Assembly (NCBI GenBank): GCA_947503175.1
Contig: CANNCO010000001.1
Span: 868,001-932,000, forward strand
From: an uncultured Paracoccaceae bacterium
GTDB taxonomy: Bacteria > Pseudomonadota > Alphaproteobacteria > Rhodobacterales > Rhodobacteraceae
DNA: 64,000 nt
Reading direction: 5' to 3'
A program made the position numbers and the translations under genes. Shown here piece by piece: positions 9,085 through 21,304 of this stretch; position 1 is the stretch's first letter, and the number at the start of each line of letters is the position of its first letter. The notes under the pieces were generated by a model, which did no database searches, had not been told where the DNA came from, and worked only from the letters and a program-made list of their open reading frames with translations.

Positions 9085-11055
9085 ATGATTGTTGAACTCG
9101 GCCATTTCACCCTGATTCTCGCTTTCCTGATCGCCTGCGTGCAGTCGGTCGTCCCGATGATCGGGGCGCAGAAAAACTGGCGAGGATGGATGTCCATGGC
9201 GGAGCCGGCGGCGACAGCGCAGGTCCTTCTGGTCGCGTTCTCGTTTTCGGCACTGACCTATGCCTTTGTTACATCCGACTTTTCGCTGCGACTTGTCGTA
9301 CTGAACTCGCACACGCTGAAGCCGATGCTCTATAAAGTTACGGGAGTCTGGGGAAATCACGAAGGGTCGCTTCTTCTGTGGTGCCTGATCCTCGCACTCT
9401 TCGGCGCAATGGCAGCCTGGTTCGGTGGCAATCTGCCCCCGCGGCTGAAGGCTCGGGTGATAGCCGTTCAAGGCTCTGTCAGCGTAGCGTTTCTGGCGTT
9501 TATCATCTTCACATCCAACCCCTTTGTCCGGCTCGAAGTCCCGCCATTTGACGGACAGGATCTGAATCCGCTTCTCCAGGATCCCGGTTTGGCCTTTCAC
9601 CCGCCGTTTCTGTATCTGGGCTATGTCGGTCTTTCGATCGCCTTCTCATTCGCCGTAGCTGCGTTGATCGAAGGCCGCGTCGATGCGGCTTGGGGGCGTT
9701 GGGTGCGGCCGTGGACGCTTCTGGCATGGGTCAATCTGACCATCGGTATCGCGCTTGGGTCCTGGTGGGCCTATTACGAGCTTGGATGGGGCGGTTTCTG
9801 GTTCTGGGATCCGGTCGAGAATGCGTCGTTCATGCCCTGGCTGCTTGCCGCCGCTCTCTTGCATTCGGCGATTGTGGTCGAGAAACGGGAAGCCTTGAAG
9901 AGCTGGACGATCCTGCTGGCGATCCTCGCCTTTGGGTTTTCGCTGATCGGTGCATTCATTGTGCGTTCGGGCGTTCTGACTTCGGTCCACGCCTTTGCAA
10001 ACGATCCGGAACGAGGTGTCTACCTGCTCGCAATCACTGGCATCTTCATGGGCGGTGCGCTGACGCTCTTTGCCGCGCGCGCCGGCGCAATGACTGCAAA
10101 GGGTGTGTTTTCACCGATCAGCCGCGAAGGGGCGCTTGTGGCGAACAACGTCCTGCTGGCTGTCAGTTGCTTCGTCGTCTTCATCGGGACGATCTGGCCG
10201 CTTGTCGCCGAGATTTTCTTTGATCGGACGCTGTCGGTCGGACCGCCGTTCTTCGATATGGCCTTTACGCCGTTCATGGTGGCCTTGGCGATCATTCTGC
10301 CCATCGGCTCGACGCTTCCGTGGAAGCGGGCCCGGCTCGGACGTCAGTTCAGACCGCTTTGGGGCGCTCTTGTTCTGGCGATTGCCGTTGGTGCGCTTGT
10401 CTGGACGCTTCAGACCGGACGGACGATCCTTGCACCAATTGCCGCCATTCTTTCTGTATGGATCGTGCTTGGAGCTCTGGTCGACCTCTGGCAGCGGACG
10501 GGCAGGGGGAACGGTGCCTCGCGGCTTCGCCGGTTGCGGAACCTGCCTCGGGCGGATTGGGGCAAGGCGATCGGTCACATTGGCTTTGGCATCACGGTCT
10601 TTGGAGTGGCCGCCTTAACAGCCTGGAAGGTCGAGGATATCCGCGTCGCGCAGAATGGCGACGTCTGGACCGTCGGAAATTATGAGATAACACTGGTGGA
10701 CGTGGCGCGTGTCGAAGGACCGAACTACATTTCGACGATGGCGCAGATCGACGTTCTGGATAACGGTCGGCCACTTGATCGTCTGACCCCGGAAAAGCGG
10801 GTGTATCCGGTCGCGGGAATGCCGACCACCGAGGCGGCAATCAACAACGGCTTCACGCGTGATGTCTATGTCGTCATTGGCGATCCGCAACAAGGTGGCG
10901 GGTGGGCCGTGCGCACATTCATCAAACCATTCGCGAACTGGATCTGGGCCGGTGCAATCGTGATGTCCCTTGGCGGCATTCTCAGCCTAACGGACAGGCG
11001 TTTCCGCGTTGCCGCAGGCGCCCGGAAATCCCCTGCCCCCCTGCCAGCAGAATGA
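9085..11055 (+). CDS. ccmF: Cytochrome c-type heme lyase CcmF
   Basis: WGNHEGSLLLWCLI, WAYYELGWGGFWFWDPVENASFMPWL tryptophan-rich heme-handling motif; 656 aa. Confidence 0.97.
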   Translation: MIVELGHFTLILAFLIACVQSVVPMIGAQKNWRGWMSMAEPAATAQVLLVAFSFSALTYAFVTSDFSLRLVVLNSHTLKPMLYKVTGVWGNHEGSLLLWCLILALFGAMAAWFGGNLPPRLKARVIAVQGSVSVAFLAFIIFTSNPFVRLEVPPFDGQDLNPLLQDPGLAFHPPFLYLGYVGLSIAFSFAVAALIEGRVDAAWGRWVRPWTLLAWVNLTIGIALGSWWAYYELGWGGFWFWDPVENASFMPWLLAAALLHSAIVVEKREALKSWTILLAILAFGFSLIGAFIVRSGVLTSVHAFANDPERGVYLLAITGIFMGGALTLFAARAGAMTAKGVFSPISREGALVANNVLLAVSCFVVFIGTIWPLVAEIFFDRTLSVGPPFFDMAFTPFMVALAIILPIGSTLPWKRARLGRQFRPLWGALVLAIAVGALVWTLQTGRTILAPIAAILSVWIVLGALVDLWQRTGRGNGASRLRRLRNLPRADWGKAIGHIGFGITVFGVAALTAWKVEDIRVAQNGDVWTVGNYEITLVDVARVEGPNYISTMAQIDVLDNGRPLDRLTPEKRVYPVAGMPTTEAAINNGFTRDVYVVIGDPQQGGGWAVRTFIKPFANWIWAGAIVMSLGGILSLTDRRFRVAAGARKSPAPLPAE

Positions 11056-11498
11056 TACGTGCGCTTCTTATCCTGTTGATGCTCGCGGGCCCGGCCTGGT
11101 CCGTCGAGCCCGACGAGATTTTGGACGATCCGGTCCTCGAAGACAGGGCACGGGAGCTGTCAAAGGGGCTTCGCTGCCTTGTATGCAGGAATGAGTCGAT
11201 CGACGAATCCAATGCGGATCTGGCACGGGACATGCGCATCCTTGTCCGGGAACGCCTAGTCGAGGGTGATAGCGACGATCAGGTCATCGAGTTTCTTGTC
11301 GAACGTTATGGCGAGTTCGTGCTCTTGAACCCGACCCTGACTGGATCAAACCTTGCTCTTTGGCTTGCCGCGCCAGGTATGCTGCTTTTCGGTGGCGGAA
11401 TAGCCTTTGCCTATCTGCGAAGCCGAAGCAAACCCGCTGGACCGGAAGCCCTTTCCGATGATGAAAAAGCGCGACTGAGCCAATTGATGAACGACTGA
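11052..11498 (+). CDS. ccmH: Cytochrome c maturation protein CcmH
   Basis: LRCLVCRNESIDESNADLARDMR (LRCxxCxxxSI motif); ATGA overlap with ccmF. Confidence 0.94.
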   Translation: MIRALLILLMLAGPAWSVEPDEILDDPVLEDRARELSKGLRCLVCRNESIDESNADLARDMRILVRERLVEGDSDDQVIEFLVERYGEFVLLNPTLTGSNLALWLAAPGMLLFGGGIAFAYLRSRSKPAGPEALSDDEKARLSQLMND

Positions 11499-11569
11499 CG
11501 CGCGGTTTTCCTTTTCCAAACCGTTTAGTTCACTTATGTGTCTTTCGACGGAAGAAGGACGCATATTCC

Positions 11570-12346
11570 ATGGACTATCAGACCATCCGCCTTACGGTGG
11601 CCGACGATGTCGCGACCGTGACCCTGAACCGCCCCGATGTGATGAACGCGCTCAACACGCAGATGCGGGCAGAGATCCTTCACGCTGTTCAGCTGGCCGG
11701 TCGGGAGGCGCGCGTGGTGGTGATCACCGGATCGGGCAGGGCGTTTTGCTCTGGTCAGGATCTGGGGGATCGTGCGACGGCGGCCAATATCGATCTGGAA
11801 CGTATTCTGCGCGACGAGTACGAGCCGATGCTGAAGGCTATCTTCGATTGCCCCGTTCCGACGATTTCGGCGGTGAACGGGCCGGCTGCCGGGGCCGGCG
11901 CAAACCTCGCGCTTGCCGCAGATGTGGTCATCGCGACCCAAAGCGCCGTGTTCCTGCAAGCTTTTACCCGTATCGGTCTGCTGCCCGATGCTGGTGGAAC
12001 CTATTGGCTTCCGCGTCAGATCGGGTTCGCCCGGGCGATGGGCGCTGCCTTGTTCGCCGAACCGGTATCGGCACAGCAAGCCTGTGATTGGGGAATGATC
12101 TGGGAAGTGGTCGAGGACGCCGCTTTCAACGAGCATTGGCAGGGCAGGGCGGCGCATCTGGCAAAGGGACCAACGGTTGCCTATGGCGGAGTCAAACAAG
12201 CGCTTCGCGCTACATTCGCAAACTCGCTTAGCGAGCAGTTGACGCTTGAAGCCCGGCTGCAGGGCGTCGCAGGCAAGACACGCGACTTCAAGGAAGGCGT
12301 GATCGCCTTCACCGAGAAACGCGCCGCGCGTTTCGAAGGGCGGTAA
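11570..12346 (+). CDS. Enoyl-CoA hydratase/isomerase family protein (PaaG-like)
   Basis: Crotonase fold motifs VVITGSGRAFCSGQDLGD, SAVNGPAAGAGANLALAADVVIA. Confidence 0.88.
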   Translation: MDYQTIRLTVADDVATVTLNRPDVMNALNTQMRAEILHAVQLAGREARVVVITGSGRAFCSGQDLGDRATAANIDLERILRDEYEPMLKAIFDCPVPTISAVNGPAAGAGANLALAADVVIATQSAVFLQAFTRIGLLPDAGGTYWLPRQIGFARAMGAALFAEPVSAQQACDWGMIWEVVEDAAFNEHWQGRAAHLAKGPTVAYGGVKQALRATFANSLSEQLTLEARLQGVAGKTRDFKEGVIAFTEKRAARFEGR

Positions 12347-12391
12347 CGTGCGGGGCCATACGGACCCCGCCACTACGCCATCACAATCGGA

Positions 12392-13051
12392 CTAGACGTG
12401 ATCGCCGTCGGCGATTTTTGATGCAAAGTCGTGGTTCGTGTCGCGATGCTCGGCTTCGTCCTGGCGGATCACGATAACCACATCCCTAAGCGTGGCATCC
12501 TTGGGAAGGTTCCAATAGTCGATTGCAAGCTGCGGTGCAGGCACGTTCGGCGTGTTGCCTGCATCGATGTCGTTCAGGTAATGGGTGTAGCTTACGACTG
12601 CCTCCTCTTCGAGATAGCCGACAACGCGATGCGCGGTCTTGGGCGCGAAGAGATAGAGAAAGAAGTAGAGGTTGTAGAAGATCGCCTGCGCGATCATGAT
12701 CAGCCAGCGTTCCGCCCGTGACGGTTGGGCAATGTGAATGAATGTCATCAGATGCATACGCTCATTCTCCGCTTCGTCGATCAGTTCCCGGATCCATCCC
12801 TGATCGTCGCGGATATGCCGGATGGCTTTCAGATGTTGAAGCAACCCGCCGACCATTCCCGGCACCGCGGCGACAGTCTCAAGGACGACCGCACGATGGC
12901 CATAGCGATTGGCAAAGAACCTGTCGGCAAAGATCCGCATGAATTTTACGAGGCGAAGTGCGAACCGGTCATGACGATCCTTCGGTTCGAAATGAACCGG
13001 GGCAAAATCCGCTTCGACAACTGATGTTTTGAGATGCGAGCTGTCCTTCAT
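12392..13051 (-). CDS. Alternative oxidase (di-iron ubiquinol oxidase)
   Basis: AOX signatures [42 protein letters not shown]; start at [10 protein letters not shown] (ATG 13051). Confidence 0.92.
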   Translation of the reverse strand: MKDSSHLKTSVVEADFAPVHFEPKDRHDRFALRLVKFMRIFADRFFANRYGHRAVVLETVAAVPGMVGGLLQHLKAIRHIRDDQGWIRELIDEAENERMHLMTFIHIAQPSRAERWLIMIAQAIFYNLYFFLYLFAPKTAHRVVGYLEEEAVVSYTHYLNDIDAGNTPNVPAPQLAIDYWNLPKDATLRDVVIVIRQDEAEHRDTNHDFASKIADGDHV

Positions 13052-13088
13052 GGGTCGTTCTCCTGTCGCGTTTATGACAAGAGATAGA

Positions 13089-13119
13089 ACGCCCGCGTCC
13101 GATTTCACGGAACGCGGGC
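13089..13119 (-). terminator. GC-rich hairpin between gltA and the alternative oxidase gene
   Basis: CGCCCGCGTCCG-atttca-CGGaACGCGGGCG inverted repeat; only a short T-rich stretch follows on the minus strand. Confidence 0.45.
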
Positions 13120-13142
13120 GCGTATAAAGGTCGCAGAATGGC

Positions 13143-14438
13143 TTAGCGGTTTTCGACGTCGACGTAGTCGCGCAACTCCGCTCCCACATAAAGCTGACGC
13201 GGGCGACCGATCTTGAGCTGCGGATCGGCGATCATCTCCTTCCACTGGGAGATCCAGCCGACGGTGCGCGCAAGGGCGAAGATTGGAGTGAACATCGATG
13301 TCGGAAAACCCATCGCATCGAGGATGATGCCGGAGTAGAAGTCCACGTTGGGATAGAGCTTTTTCTCTTTGAAATAGGGGTCTTCCAGCGCGATCTTTTC
13401 GAGCTCTTTCGCGACCTGCAAGGTCGGATTGTTCTCGACCCCAAGGAGGTCAAGAACCTCGTCGGCGGACTGTTTCATGACCTTGGCGCGCGGGTCGAAA
13501 TTCTTGTAGACCCTGTGTCCGAAGCCCATCAGGCGGAACGGATCATCCTTGTCCTTCGCGCGGTCGATGAATTCCGGAATCCGGTCGACCGTCCCGATTT
13601 CGCGCAACATTTCAAGACAGGCCTGATTGGCGCCACCATGCGCCGGTCCCCAGAGGCAGGCGACACCGGCGGCAATACAGGCAAATGGATTCGCCCCCGA
13701 TGAGGATGCCAGCCGTACCGTCGAGGTCGACGCGTTCTGTTCGTGGTCCGCATGAAGCGTAAAAATCCGATCCATCGCCCGCGCAAGGATCGGGTTGACG
13801 ACATAGTCTTCGGCGGGGACGGCAAAACACATCCGCAGGAAGTTCGCTGCATAATCCAGGTCGTTGCGCGGATAGACGAAAGGCTGGCCAATCGAATATT
13901 TGAACGCCCATGCGGCAATCGTCGGCATCTTGGCGATAAGGCGGATCGAAGCGACTTCCCGTTGCCATGGGTCCTGAATGTCGGTGCTGTCGGGGTAGAA
14001 GGCGCTCATCGCACCTACGACGCCAACCATGATTGCCATGGGGTGCGCGTCACGCCGGAATCCGCGGAAAAAGTTCTGCATCTGCTCATGCAGCATCGTG
14101 TGGTTCGTGACACGGAACTCAAAGTCTTCCAACTGCTCGGCAGAAGGCAATTCGCCGTAAAGAAGAAGATAGCAGACTTCGAGATAGTGCGACTTTTCGG
14201 CCAGCTGGTCGATCGGGTAGCCGCGATGCAGGAGCTGGCCGACATCGCCATCGATATAGGTGATCGTTGAGTCGCAGGATGCTGTCGACGTGAACCCAGG
14301 ATCGTAGGTAAACACTTTTCCCTGCGCGTAAAGTTTTCGGATATCAATGACGTCGGGTCCGGCACTCGGTGAAAGGATCGGCAGATCCAGTTCGGTGTCG
14401 TCGAAGGTGAGTTTCGCGGTTTTTTGGGTATCTTTCAT
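13143..14438 (-). CDS. gltA: Citrate synthase
   Basis: [38 protein letters not shown]; 431 aa. Confidence 0.97.
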   Translation of the reverse strand: MKDTQKTAKLTFDDTELDLPILSPSAGPDVIDIRKLYAQGKVFTYDPGFTSTASCDSTITYIDGDVGQLLHRGYPIDQLAEKSHYLEVCYLLLYGELPSAEQLEDFEFRVTNHTMLHEQMQNFFRGFRRDAHPMAIMVGVVGAMSAFYPDSTDIQDPWQREVASIRLIAKMPTIAAWAFKYSIGQPFVYPRNDLDYAANFLRMCFAVPAEDYVVNPILARAMDRIFTLHADHEQNASTSTVRLASSSGANPFACIAAGVACLWGPAHGGANQACLEMLREIGTVDRIPEFIDRAKDKDDPFRLMGFGHRVYKNFDPRAKVMKQSADEVLDLLGVENNPTLQVAKELEKIALEDPYFKEKKLYPNVDFYSGIILDAMGFPTSMFTPIFALARTVGWISQWKEMIADPQLKIGRPRQLYVGAELRDYVDVENR

Positions 14439-14512
14439 CGTCGTCCTTCCTTGCGCACGGCGCAGGGCGACCGCCGCTGTCCGTAGTGTTCGTCAGTCCG
14501 GTTCTCCGGCTC

Positions 14513-15916
14513 TTAAAGCGCCACATCCGAAAGACGCGCGAGCGTTTCGTCGCGTCCAAGGACAAGCATCATATCGAATACGCTGGGGGAAACCGATCGA
14601 CCGGCCAAGGCAGCACGCAGAGGCTGCGCGACCTTTCCGAGTTTGGCCCCGTTTGCTTCGGCCACTTGGGCCACAGCAGTCTCCAGCGTCTCGCGGTTCC
14701 AGCTAGCACTTTGCAGGTGCGGCGTCAATTCTGACAGTATACCACGGGATACATCGTCAAGCGCAGCGGCCGATTTCGCATCCATTCCAAGCGGGCGGTC
14801 TGTCAGGATAAAATGTGCTTTATCAATAAGTTCCTCGAATGTCCTTGCCCTGTCTTTCAGGCAGTACAGGGCAGGAGCCAAGGCAGACCTTTGTGAGTCC
14901 TCCAGTGGAGGTTTTCCTGCAGCTGCGAAATAACTCTCGAGGCCATCGATGACTTCTGTATCTGACATTGCTGCGATATGCTGGCCTGAGAGGTTTGCCA
15001 GTTTTTTTGTATCGAACCGTGCCGGGGACTTCTTGATTCCGGCGATGTCGAACCAGTCTCGGGCCTGCGCATCGGTGAAGTATTCATCGTCCCCATGGCT
15101 CCATCCAAGCCGGGCCAGGTAGTTGCGCATCGCGCGCGCGGGATATCCCATGGCGGCCCATTCTTCGACACCGAGTGCGCCGTGCCGTTTTGATAGTTTC
15201 TTGCCATCCTCGCCATGGATCAGCGGGATATGTGCCCAGACCGGTACATTCCAGCCCATCGCCCGATAAACCAGCATCTGGCGCGCCGCGTTGTTCAGGT
15301 GATCGTCCCCGCGAATGACGTGAGTCACGCCCATATCATGATCATCGACAACAACGGCCAGCATATAGGTCGGAGTGCCGTCAGATCGCAAGACAATCAT
15401 GTCATCCAACTGATCGTTGGAGATTGTCACGTCTCCTTGAACCACATCCTTGATCACTGTCTGGCCGGACTGAGGTGCACGAACCCGGACGACATAAGGA
15501 AGATCGGGCAGACTGCCCGGATCAGCGTCGCGCCATGGCGAACGGAAGAGCGTCGACCGGCCTTCGGCCCGGGCGGTTTCCCGAAATGCGGAGATTTCTT
15601 CTTGCGTCGAGAAGCATCTATAAGCTGCGCCCGCAGCCAGCATCGCATTTGCAACCTCAGCGTGGCGCGATGCGCCTTCGGCCTGACTTACAGCGTCGCC
15701 ATCCCAGTCCAGACCGAGCCATTCGAGGCCCCGGAAGATTGCTGCTGTCGCTTCGGGCGTGGAACGTTCGCGATCGGTATCTTCGATACGCAACAGGAAC
15801 TTTCCCCCGCGGCCACGTGCATAGAGCCAGTTGAACAAGGCGGTCCGTGCCCCGCCGATATGTAGGTACCCCGTGGGTGAGGGCGCGAAACGGGTGACGA
15901 CGGGACGCTCGGACAT
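14513..15916 (-). CDS. gltX: Glutamate--tRNA ligase
   Basis: [25 protein letters not shown] and [11 protein letters not shown] (HIGH/KMSKS class I motifs); start ATG 15916. Confidence 0.95.
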   Translation of the reverse strand: MSERPVVTRFAPSPTGYLHIGGARTALFNWLYARGRGGKFLLRIEDTDRERSTPEATAAIFRGLEWLGLDWDGDAVSQAEGASRHAEVANAMLAAGAAYRCFSTQEEISAFRETARAEGRSTLFRSPWRDADPGSLPDLPYVVRVRAPQSGQTVIKDVVQGDVTISNDQLDDMIVLRSDGTPTYMLAVVVDDHDMGVTHVIRGDDHLNNAARQMLVYRAMGWNVPVWAHIPLIHGEDGKKLSKRHGALGVEEWAAMGYPARAMRNYLARLGWSHGDDEYFTDAQARDWFDIAGIKKSPARFDTKKLANLSGQHIAAMSDTEVIDGLESYFAAAGKPPLEDSQRSALAPALYCLKDRARTFEELIDKAHFILTDRPLGMDAKSAAALDDVSRGILSELTPHLQSASWNRETLETAVAQVAEANGAKLGKVAQPLRAALAGRSVSPSVFDMMLVLGRDETLARLSDVAL

Positions 15917-15993
15917 GGAAAGATTAACCTTTTGGAAACCAGTTCGGGGTGAGGTTGAGCGCGGTCTACTGAACAGCTTGAAGGAGAACAAGG

Positions 15994-18096
15994 GTGCGTG
16001 CCTTGGCCGCCATGATGCGCGCATTGGACGGGCAGCGTGGCGCGCTGTTTCCATGGGCACCGGTTTTCTTTGCAACGGGTATCGGCATCTACTTTGCGCT
16101 GCGAACCGAACCGGGAGCATTGCATTGGTGGGGATGGGGCATAGCGACCTGCCTGACCCTTCTAGCGGTGCGCCGGTTTGGGCAAGGTGCGCCCGTGTTG
16201 CTTGCCTTCTGCCTGATACTTGCGGGCTTCGGTGTGGCGGCCGTAAGGACGCAGCTGGTCGCCGGTCCGGTTCTGCCGTTTCGGTACTACGGACCGATCG
16301 AAGGGCGGGTCGTCGTGATCGACCGTTCCGGTTCTGACAAAGTCCGGCTTACGCTGGATGAGGTCGTTTTGTCGGACATACATCCCGATGAAACGCCGCT
16401 TCGCATCCGGGTTTCGCTTCACGGCGAACAGTCATTCGTTCAACCTGTTCCCGGGTTGCGCGTCATCCTCACAGGGCATCTCGACGCGCCCGGCGGGCCG
16501 GTTGAACCGGGAGGCTTTGACTTCCAGCGGCAGGCCTGGTTCCGTTCTCTCGGAGCTGTTGGCTATACGCGGACGCCTGTGCTTAGCATCGCACCGGTCG
16601 AAGACGGTGAGGGTGGGCTCCTGATCCACCGCATCCGAACGGCGGTTTCCGCTGCTGTGCAACAGACACTGCCGGGCCGGAACGGCGCGTTCGCGGCGGC
16701 GATCATGACCGGTGACCGATCCGGTATGGATGCGGGCACACTGGAAAACCTTCGCGTCTCGAACCTTGCCCATCTCCTCGCCATCTCGGGTCTGCATATG
16801 GGACTTCTGACAGGGTTCGTTTTTGCGGTGTCTCGCTACGGCCTTGCGCTTGTTCCGGCCCTCGCCCTTCGTCTGCCGACCCAAAAGATCGGGGCATGTG
16901 TGGCTCTGGCTGCCGGGGCCGTCTATCTGGCCCTTTCCGGCGGAAGCGTCGCTACCGAAAGGGCCTATGTGATGGTTGCGGTGATGTTTCTTGCCGTTCT
17001 GTTCGACAGGCGTGCCCTGACGCTGCGCGCCGTTGGGCTGGCCGCGCTCATCGTCCTTGCATTACGGCCAGAGGCGCTTCTCGGACCCGGATTTCAGATG
17101 TCGTTCGCTGCGACCGCTGCTTTGATCGCAGTGTTTCAAGGGCTGCGTGAAACGGGGATGTGGCGCTGGCATCCGATCTTGCGATGGGTTGCGGCGCTTG
17201 TGATCTCTTCGGCTGTGGCAGGACTTGCAACAGCCCCTTTTGCTGCGGCGCACTTCAACCGGGTTCCGCATTACGGTCTTGTTGCCAATCTCTTGTCGGT
17301 TCCGGTCATGGGGGGGCTGGTAATGCCTGCTGCGGTGCTGTCAGCGGTTCTTGCACCACTGCGGCTGGATTGGATCGGATTGCGGATCATGGAGCCTGGC
17401 ATCGAGTGGATACTGGGTGTGGCGGACCGGGTGGCAGGTTTCGAAGGCGCGGTCAGTCACGTCGCGATGCCTCAACCTTTCGTGTTGCCGCTGCTTGCGA
17501 TCGGTTCAGTCTTCACGATCATCTGGATGGGGCGCGCGCGGTGGTGGGGCGTCGTGCCGGTTATCTGTGCACTCGCACTCTGGTTTCAGGTCGAGCGCCC
17601 GACGCTCCTGATCTCAGCCGATGCCAGCCTTCTGGGGATAGCATCCACCGATGGACGTGCTTTGTCGAAACCCAAGGGCTCTGGATTTGCCGCATCGAAC
17701 TGGCTTGAGAACGATGGTGATGGTGCGGATCAGGCTGCTGCGTCTGCCCGTCCGGGCTTTATTGGCGATCGGTGGGAGAACCGCTTCGAGCTTGGAGATA
17801 TCGGAGGTATGCATTTCACTGGGCGCGGCGCATCGGACCGGGCCCGGGATGCGTGTCAGACGGTTGCCTTGGTCGTGGTGAATGCCGAAGTCAGTGATCC
17901 GGGTGGCCCATGCTTCATGATCGAGCGTCGTATGCTTTCGCGGACAGGTTCGGTCGCAATCACTATGGATGACGGACATCTTCTCATCAGACCTGCGCTT
18001 GACGGCTACAGGCCCTGGAACACCAGAAACCGAAAGGGCGAAGAGCCGGCCGAGCCCGTTCAATATGTCCGGATCAATCCCACAAGCTTGCCCTGA
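15994..18096 (+). CDS. comEC: ComEC/Rec2-family competence protein
   Basis: [20 protein letters not shown] motif of the competence domain, multiple TMs; GTG start. Confidence 0.88.
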   Translation: MRALAAMMRALDGQRGALFPWAPVFFATGIGIYFALRTEPGALHWWGWGIATCLTLLAVRRFGQGAPVLLAFCLILAGFGVAAVRTQLVAGPVLPFRYYGPIEGRVVVIDRSGSDKVRLTLDEVVLSDIHPDETPLRIRVSLHGEQSFVQPVPGLRVILTGHLDAPGGPVEPGGFDFQRQAWFRSLGAVGYTRTPVLSIAPVEDGEGGLLIHRIRTAVSAAVQQTLPGRNGAFAAAIMTGDRSGMDAGTLENLRVSNLAHLLAISGLHMGLLTGFVFAVSRYGLALVPALALRLPTQKIGACVALAAGAVYLALSGGSVATERAYVMVAVMFLAVLFDRRALTLRAVGLAALIVLALRPEALLGPGFQMSFAATAALIAVFQGLRETGMWRWHPILRWVAALVISSAVAGLATAPFAAAHFNRVPHYGLVANLLSVPVMGGLVMPAAVLSAVLAPLRLDWIGLRIMEPGIEWILGVADRVAGFEGAVSHVAMPQPFVLPLLAIGSVFTIIWMGRARWWGVVPVICALALWFQVERPTLLISADASLLGIASTDGRALSKPKGSGFAASNWLENDGDGADQAAASARPGFIGDRWENRFELGDIGGMHFTGRGASDRARDACQTVALVVVNAEVSDPGGPCFMIERRMLSRTGSVAITMDDGHLLIRPALDGYRPWNTRNRKGEEPAEPVQYVRINPTSLP

Positions 18097-18743
18097 ACCT
18101 TGACCTGATCATCGGGATAGACACGCGTTTCATACGCAGGGTTCGCCGCTTCAAGCGCAATCGCATTACCCTTGCGACGAAAGCGTTTCAGCGTTGCTTC
18201 ATGGCCCTCAACAAGTGCAACAACGATGTCTCCATTGTCGGCTGACGGCGATTCCCGAATGACAACAACATCGCCATCGTTGATCCCCGCTTCGATCATC
18301 GAGTCGCCCTTGACCTCAAGCGCGTAGTGATGGCCTTGTCCTGACAGCATGCTGCCCGGAACCGCAACGGTATGGGATACTTCGCTGATCGCTTCGATCG
18401 GAACGCCGGCAGCGATCCGGCCCATTACCGGAAGGTCCATCGCCTGCGTCTCAACGGGCAATGCGCGAGCCGGCGGGTCGGATCGATCGCCTTCGATCAC
18501 ACGCGGCTTGAACCCCGGCGCCTCCATCGCTTCCGGCAGTTTCAGGATCTCGATGGCCCGCGCGCGATGGGCGAGACGTCGGATGAAGCCGCGCTCTTCC
18601 AAAGCCGTGATCAACCGATGAATGCCGGACTTCGATCTCAGGTCCAACGCCTCTTTCATTTCATCGAACGACGGAGGCACTCCGTCGCGGGTCATGCGCC
18701 GGTTGATGAAATCCAACAGTTGCAATTGTTTGCGCGTCAGCAT
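18060..18743 (-). CDS. lexA: SOS response repressor LexA
   Basis: [45 protein letters not shown]...[12 protein letters not shown]...[19 protein letters not shown]. Confidence 0.97.
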   Translation of the reverse strand: MLTRKQLQLLDFINRRMTRDGVPPSFDEMKEALDLRSKSGIHRLITALEERGFIRRLAHRARAIEILKLPEAMEAPGFKPRVIEGDRSDPPARALPVETQAMDLPVMGRIAAGVPIEAISEVSHTVAVPGSMLSGQGHHYALEVKGDSMIEAGINDGDVVVIRESPSADNGDIVVALVEGHEATLKRFRRKGNAIALEAANPAYETRVYPDDQVKVQGKLVGLIRTY

Positions 18744-18799
18744 CGGGTCACCTGTCCTTGGACTGTTTGCATGTTGCATACGCCGCCCGTTGCCCGGGC

Positions 18800-18825
18800 G
18801 TTCAGGTAACGTTCTATCCCTGTTC
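18800..18825 (-). promoter_or_regulatory. Overlapping tandem LexA (SOS) boxes upstream of lexA
   Basis: GTTC-aggtaac-GTTC-tatccct-GTTC: three half-sites at 11-bp spacing, two overlapping matches to the alphaproteobacterial consensus GTTC-N7-GTTC. Confidence 0.8.
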
Positions 18826-18846
18826 ACTATTTGTGTCAACGCCCGG

Positions 18847-20019
18847 CTAAAGCGGCAGATACTCGACCTGTGTTCCCGCTTCTCGCTCAGGGTCATGGGG
18901 GGGACGGACGACGAGTGCATGTGCGCGGGTCAGGGTGCGCATCAACCCGCTATCCTGCCGCGACAGCAGACGAAGCCCATCGGAGGAGATCGTAGCGCGC
19001 ATATAGTGTTCGCGCGGACCGTTGGCTTCAATCGCCGCAGCGAGTGTCCCGATCATCCTTGACGCCGGTGCAGGCGAAGCGCCCAACATGGCCCGAAGCG
19101 CAGGCACCACGAACACCATTCCACAAACCATTGCCGAGGTCGGGTTGCCCGGCAGCCCGATCATCGGGATACTATCCAATCGTCCCGCCATCAGCGGTTT
19201 GCCGGGCCGCATCGCGACCTTGTAGAATGCCGGTGCCATACCCCGGTCACGCGCGACTTCCTGAACCAGATCGTGGTCGCCCACGGATGCGCCGCCGATC
19301 GTGATGACGAGGTCGCTTCCTTTCGTAAGGTCGAAGACAGAGTGCAGCGACTCTTTCCGGTCACGCGCAATGGGAAGAAGTCGCACTTCGGCCCCTTCTC
19401 GCTCAAGAAGCGCTTTCAGACCCAGACCGTTCGAAGCTATGATCTGATCGGGTCCCGGGTCTGAACCCGGCATCACCAACTCATCGCCCGTCGCGATGAG
19501 GGACACAACCGGGCATCGGGCGCAGGGCAGTGTCGGCAGGTTCATTGCCGCAGCCAAAAGGATTGTTTGGGGATCCAGCCGGCGTGGTGCGTCGATCTTG
19601 TCTCCAGCCTTGAAATCGGCACCTGCTGGGCGGATGTAGGGTCCGGGATCGGCGTTCTCGACCACAGTGATCGTATCACCGGTTAATACCGTGTCTTCCT
19701 GTATGACGATACGATCGGCACCATCCGGCACCGGGGCACCGGTAAAGATACGCATCGTCTGCCCCGGTCCGACCGGCACCTCACCCCGTCGCCCGGCCTG
19801 TGCGGACCCGATGATCTTTAGCGAAACGCCCGGTTGAACATCGGCATTTCGGACGGCGTAGCCATCCATGACGGAGGTTGCAAACGGCGGCTGATCCCGG
19901 GATGCCGAGACAGAATGGGACAGAAACCGGCCTGACGCCCGATCAATGGGTACGTCTTCTGTCTCAAGCGGTTCGACCAGATCGAAGATATGGCCCAGCG
20001 CCTCTTCGACCGATATCAT
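18847..20019 (-). CDS. moeA: Molybdopterin molybdotransferase MoeA
   Basis: [39 protein letters not shown]. Confidence 0.95.
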   Translation of the reverse strand: MISVEEALGHIFDLVEPLETEDVPIDRASGRFLSHSVSASRDQPPFATSVMDGYAVRNADVQPGVSLKIIGSAQAGRRGEVPVGPGQTMRIFTGAPVPDGADRIVIQEDTVLTGDTITVVENADPGPYIRPAGADFKAGDKIDAPRRLDPQTILLAAAMNLPTLPCARCPVVSLIATGDELVMPGSDPGPDQIIASNGLGLKALLEREGAEVRLLPIARDRKESLHSVFDLTKGSDLVITIGGASVGDHDLVQEVARDRGMAPAFYKVAMRPGKPLMAGRLDSIPMIGLPGNPTSAMVCGMVFVVPALRAMLGASPAPASRMIGTLAAAIEANGPREHYMRATISSDGLRLLSRQDSGLMRTLTRAHALVVRPPHDPEREAGTQVEYLPL

Positions 20020-20492
20020 GCCGTTTCGAACCGGCCAGACTTGCCGCCGTCTTTCAGAGTCACAGCAATGCCGCCGATTTCCATGGTCCGCTCCACGGCT
20101 TTCAGCATGTCATAGATCGTAAGGCATGCCGTCGAGACCGCGGTGAGCGCCTCCATCTCGACACCGGTCTGACCGGTCGTCTTGACGGTCGCCTCGACAC
20201 GCACGCCGGGCAGGCCCGGGTCTGGCGTAAGGTCGAGCTTGACCTTGGTGATCGGGAGCGGATGGCAAAGCGGAATGAGCTCGGCTGTCTTCTTCGCCCC
20301 CATGATGCCCGCAAGGCGGGCAACTCCGAGAACATCGCCTTTCTTGGCGGTGCCCTGCATCACGATCTCAAGCGTTTCCGGCGTCATTCGCACATGGCCG
20401 CGGGCGGTGGCAATTCTGTCGGTCGCCGGTTTGTCCGAGACGTCAACCATATGCGCATGGCCTTGTGCGTCGAAATGGGTCAGTGGCGCCAT
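20016..20492 (-). CDS. moaC: Cyclic pyranopterin monophosphate synthase MoaC
   Basis: [57 protein letters not shown]. Confidence 0.95.
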   Translation of the reverse strand: MAPLTHFDAQGHAHMVDVSDKPATDRIATARGHVRMTPETLEIVMQGTAKKGDVLGVARLAGIMGAKKTAELIPLCHPLPITKVKLDLTPDPGLPGVRVEATVKTTGQTGVEMEALTAVSTACLTIYDMLKAVERTMEIGGIAVTLKDGGKSGRFETA

Positions 20493-20494
20493 GT

Positions 20495-21304
20495 CTAGAA
20501 CGCTCCGGATGTGAGCGGGTTGGCCAGAAGTGCGCGGGTTGCAGCAGCTACGTCCTCCTGCCGCATCAGGCTTTCACCAATCAGGAAGCAGCGGGTTCCA
20601 TAGCGCGCCATGTTCGCGAGGTCTTCCTGCGACGTCAGCCCGGATTCAGATATCAGAATTCGGTCTGCCGGCGCGATCCGCGAGAGCTGCCGGGTCGTGT
20701 CAAGGTTCGTTTCGAACGTCTTGAGGTTCCGGTTGTTGATTCCCAGAAGTCGCGATTTCAGTTGGGAGGCTCGCTCCAGCTCATCCGCATCATGGATCTC
20801 GACCAGAACGTCCATATCCCAATGAAATGCAGCCTCTTCCAGTTCCGCCGCCTGAGCATCCGAAACGCTTGCCATGATGATCAGGATACAGTCCGCGCCC
20901 CATGCGCGCGCTTCCGCGACCTGATAGGTGTCGTACATGAAGTCCTTTCGAAGCAAAGGAAGCTCGACAGTTGAACGCACCTCGCGCAGATAGGCCGGAC
21001 TACCCTGAAACGAGGGTTGATCGGTCAGGACCGAAATACAGGCAGCACCGCCATCTTCATAGGCGCGCGCGAGGGCAGGGGGATCAAAATCGGTACGGAT
21101 CACACCCTTTGACGGGCTGGCTTTCTTGATCTCGGCAATCAGCCCGTAACCTTCGCGCGACGCCGCGATAAGCGCATCGGCAAAGCCCCGGACCGGCGGG
21201 GCCGCATTTGCTTCTGCTTCGAGCTCCTGAAGGGGCAGGGCGGCCTTCGCCGCCTCTATCTCCTCAAGCTTGTATGCCTTGATACGATCCAGGACGGTTG
21301 TCAT
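20495..21304 (-). CDS. trpC: Indole-3-glycerol phosphate synthase
   Basis: [37 protein letters not shown]; start ATG 21304 inside the longer ORF. Confidence 0.95.
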   Translation of the reverse strand: MTTVLDRIKAYKLEEIEAAKAALPLQELEAEANAAPPVRGFADALIAASREGYGLIAEIKKASPSKGVIRTDFDPPALARAYEDGGAACISVLTDQPSFQGSPAYLREVRSTVELPLLRKDFMYDTYQVAEARAWGADCILIIMASVSDAQAAELEEAAFHWDMDVLVEIHDADELERASQLKSRLLGINNRNLKTFETNLDTTRQLSRIAPADRILISESGLTSQEDLANMARYGTRCFLIGESLMRQEDVAAATRALLANPLTSGAF

